Source: Zygnema cylindricum (taxonomy: Eukaryota > Streptophyta > Zygnematophyceae > Zygnematales > Zygnemataceae). Taken from it: a stretch of DNA of 43,016 nucleotides. Made by a program: the position numbers and the translations under genes. Location: NCBI GenBank assembly GCA_037447655.1, contig JBBHKE010001378.1:724038-767053 (forward strand). The letters run 5' to 3'. Each line of letters starts with the position of its first letter. Position 1 is the stretch's first letter. Positions 41,822 through 43,016 of the stretch are shown one piece after another. The notes below the pieces were generated by a model. That model had not been told where the DNA came from and made no database searches. It was given only the letters and a program-made list of their open reading frames with translations.

Positions 41822-42244
41822 AAAAACTGCGGTTGGCGGAGTTGCCTTGTTGACTCTCTATTTTCCAGAGTGGATCTCTTCTCCCAATGATTGAATGAGG
41901 ATTTCTTTGGGCAAGTTGTGGGGGGATGCTAGAGTTTTGACATGGGTGAGGGCGTATGGCATTAAGTAAAGGACTAACATGACAGTAGGCTTAGAGAAAA
42001 GAAGGGGAGCTTTCGGTGAAGATGTTGGGGAATCTGGGTCGTGCGGATCCTGATCCCTTGTGTTGAAAAGAGGTAATTAATAGTTCGCTTCTATAGTTTA
42101 GTTAGAATACAAAGAGAGAGAAAGAGAGAACCAAAGGCACGCCATGGCTGCCGCGTCATTTAAGAGGGAGAATAAAATAAAAGGTATTATACTATTTGTA
42201 GCAAAATACTGCCACTAGCAGGATTTGAACCGAGGTCTACGCAA
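41822..42244 (-). other. Leader / residual gag region of gypsy element
   Basis: Between the protease frame and the LTR at 42245 there is room for at most 140 codons. There is no capsid or zinc-knuckle motif. So gag is missing, either deleted or separated by insertion of the LTR on the right. On the minus strand GGTTCAAATCCTGC (about 42219-42232) is a perfect pol III B-box / T-arm string, near where a primer-binding site would lie. Confidence 0.4.
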
Positions 42245-43016
42245 TGAAACTCTGAGACCTCCATAAGTCCTCAAAGTAGACAGCTTCCAAGAAGCCTCTA
42301 GGATAATCCTGACCACTTTGTGTTTTAGCAAAAATAACTGCCACCCTGGCAGACAAAAACACTAACCAGCTGCACCCCTGTGAAGCCAAGACTCCCTTGA
42401 GTCGATAGCAAAAAGAATCTCTGAATTTGCTCCCCTGAGCAGTAAGTTATGGAGGGTCAAAGTTGACCTTTTGTACAAAAGCTCTCTGGGAGAGAGGGTC
42501 CTATCTTCTAATTTTTCTAAATCCTATCTCTCTCACAGACTCTATCTACTGATGTACGGAACCAATTAGAATAGAGTTTCGTACGCAAAAGTACAGCTGC
42601 CGGTGTACTTTAGGTACGGACATTGTACGACATGGCCTAAATGTCGACACATGTTATATCCGGATTCGGTGCCATAATCTGCGGAGATTCCACGATCCAA
42701 CGTAATTTCGCCACGCGTCATCCGATGTGGCGATGGACACAAACCGCCGAAATCTTCCTCCGCGATCTCGGCACTAATTGCGGCCGTCCGATTAGAATCT
42801 AATTTAATCGTAGACGTAATAAATACATGCGCGATATTTGTTTCACTTAAGAAACAAACGCGCTGTATTGATTTTCAGTCCGTACCGTAATCCGTACTTT
42901 ATATATTACCGGATCTATGTATCCCTTAATCTATTGTAGTTAAATGAATTATCGTACGTATACATATTTTATTAATTATCAAACTATATACTACGTAACA
43001 TTAATCCTAGACTTAA
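42245..43016 (-). mobile_element. LTR of copia-like family (partial, runs off right edge)
   Basis: On the minus strand it ends GGTCTCAGAGTTTCA at 42245 and is closely similar to 1-876, more so than to the LTRs of the complete element. Shared strings include GGTCAGGATTATCCTAGAGG and GCCACCCTGGCAGACAAA (on opposite strands). The 5' end, including most of the tRNA-like segment, lies beyond the window. Confidence 0.82.

Noticed and set aside
1-43016. The whole window as one giant inverted-repeat element, because related LTRs in opposite orientation lie at both edges
   Set aside because: The LTR family is abundant (at least five copies here). A host gene and unrelated repeats lie between, so the symmetry is most simply coincidence of the window limits.

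Overview
This is eukaryotic nuclear DNA: one well-supported gene made of many short exons with GT-AG introns, a second weaker gene, and otherwise dense layers of repeats. The combination of Ty1/copia-like and Ty3/gypsy-like LTR retrotransposons, several families of short hAT-like elements, and a low G+C background would suit a streptophyte alga of the Chara type. That assignment is inference; no organelle or rRNA marker is present to fix it.

Region 1 (1-5.6 kb) is a nest of elements. A partial LTR (1-876) has landed in a TAGTGTTGGG-type element. Two hAT-like families, here called X (ends CATAGTTCAAAAGTAGG) and Z (ends CATAGTTGTTCA), are inserted into one another. Readable 8-bp target duplications let the order of insertion be worked out.

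Region 2 (5.9-12.7 kb) is the best host gene: 11 exons on the + strand whose splice phases all agree and sum to a 634-codon reading frame. It carries an N-terminal cysteine cluster and a KH RNA-binding domain split across exons 2 and 3, in which the last glycine of the GxxG loop is Cys. The C-terminal half is not recognised.

Region 3 (12.7-19.6 kb) holds TA/CA microsatellites, a complete TAGTGTTGGGTATCG element, a decayed coding-like stretch, and a probable minus-strand gene. That gene has a membrane-helix exon and a CX9C-like exon, with a poly(A) signal at 16893-16898.

Region 4 (19.6-29 kb) is a tandem duplication of an AT-rich unit. Both copies received a Z element independently, at sites a few tens of bases apart, and copy 1 also received a TA-flanked element. 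A 2.76-kb stretch is almost identical between the copies (three differences seen), while the duplicated sequence just before it differs by about 8%.

Region 5 (29.6-43 kb) is retrotransposon territory. A complete copia-like element (30941-36344, target duplication CTGCT) contains a decayed gag but no pol, and its 5' LTR is split by a reversed solo LTR (target duplication ACTCC). It sits beside a decayed minus-strand Ty3/gypsy pol (36.8-41.8 kb) with protease, reverse transcriptase, RNase H and integrase, followed by a PHD-finger-like Cys4-His-Cys3 module where chromoviruses usually carry a chromodomain. A further minus-strand LTR of the copia-like family runs off the right edge.
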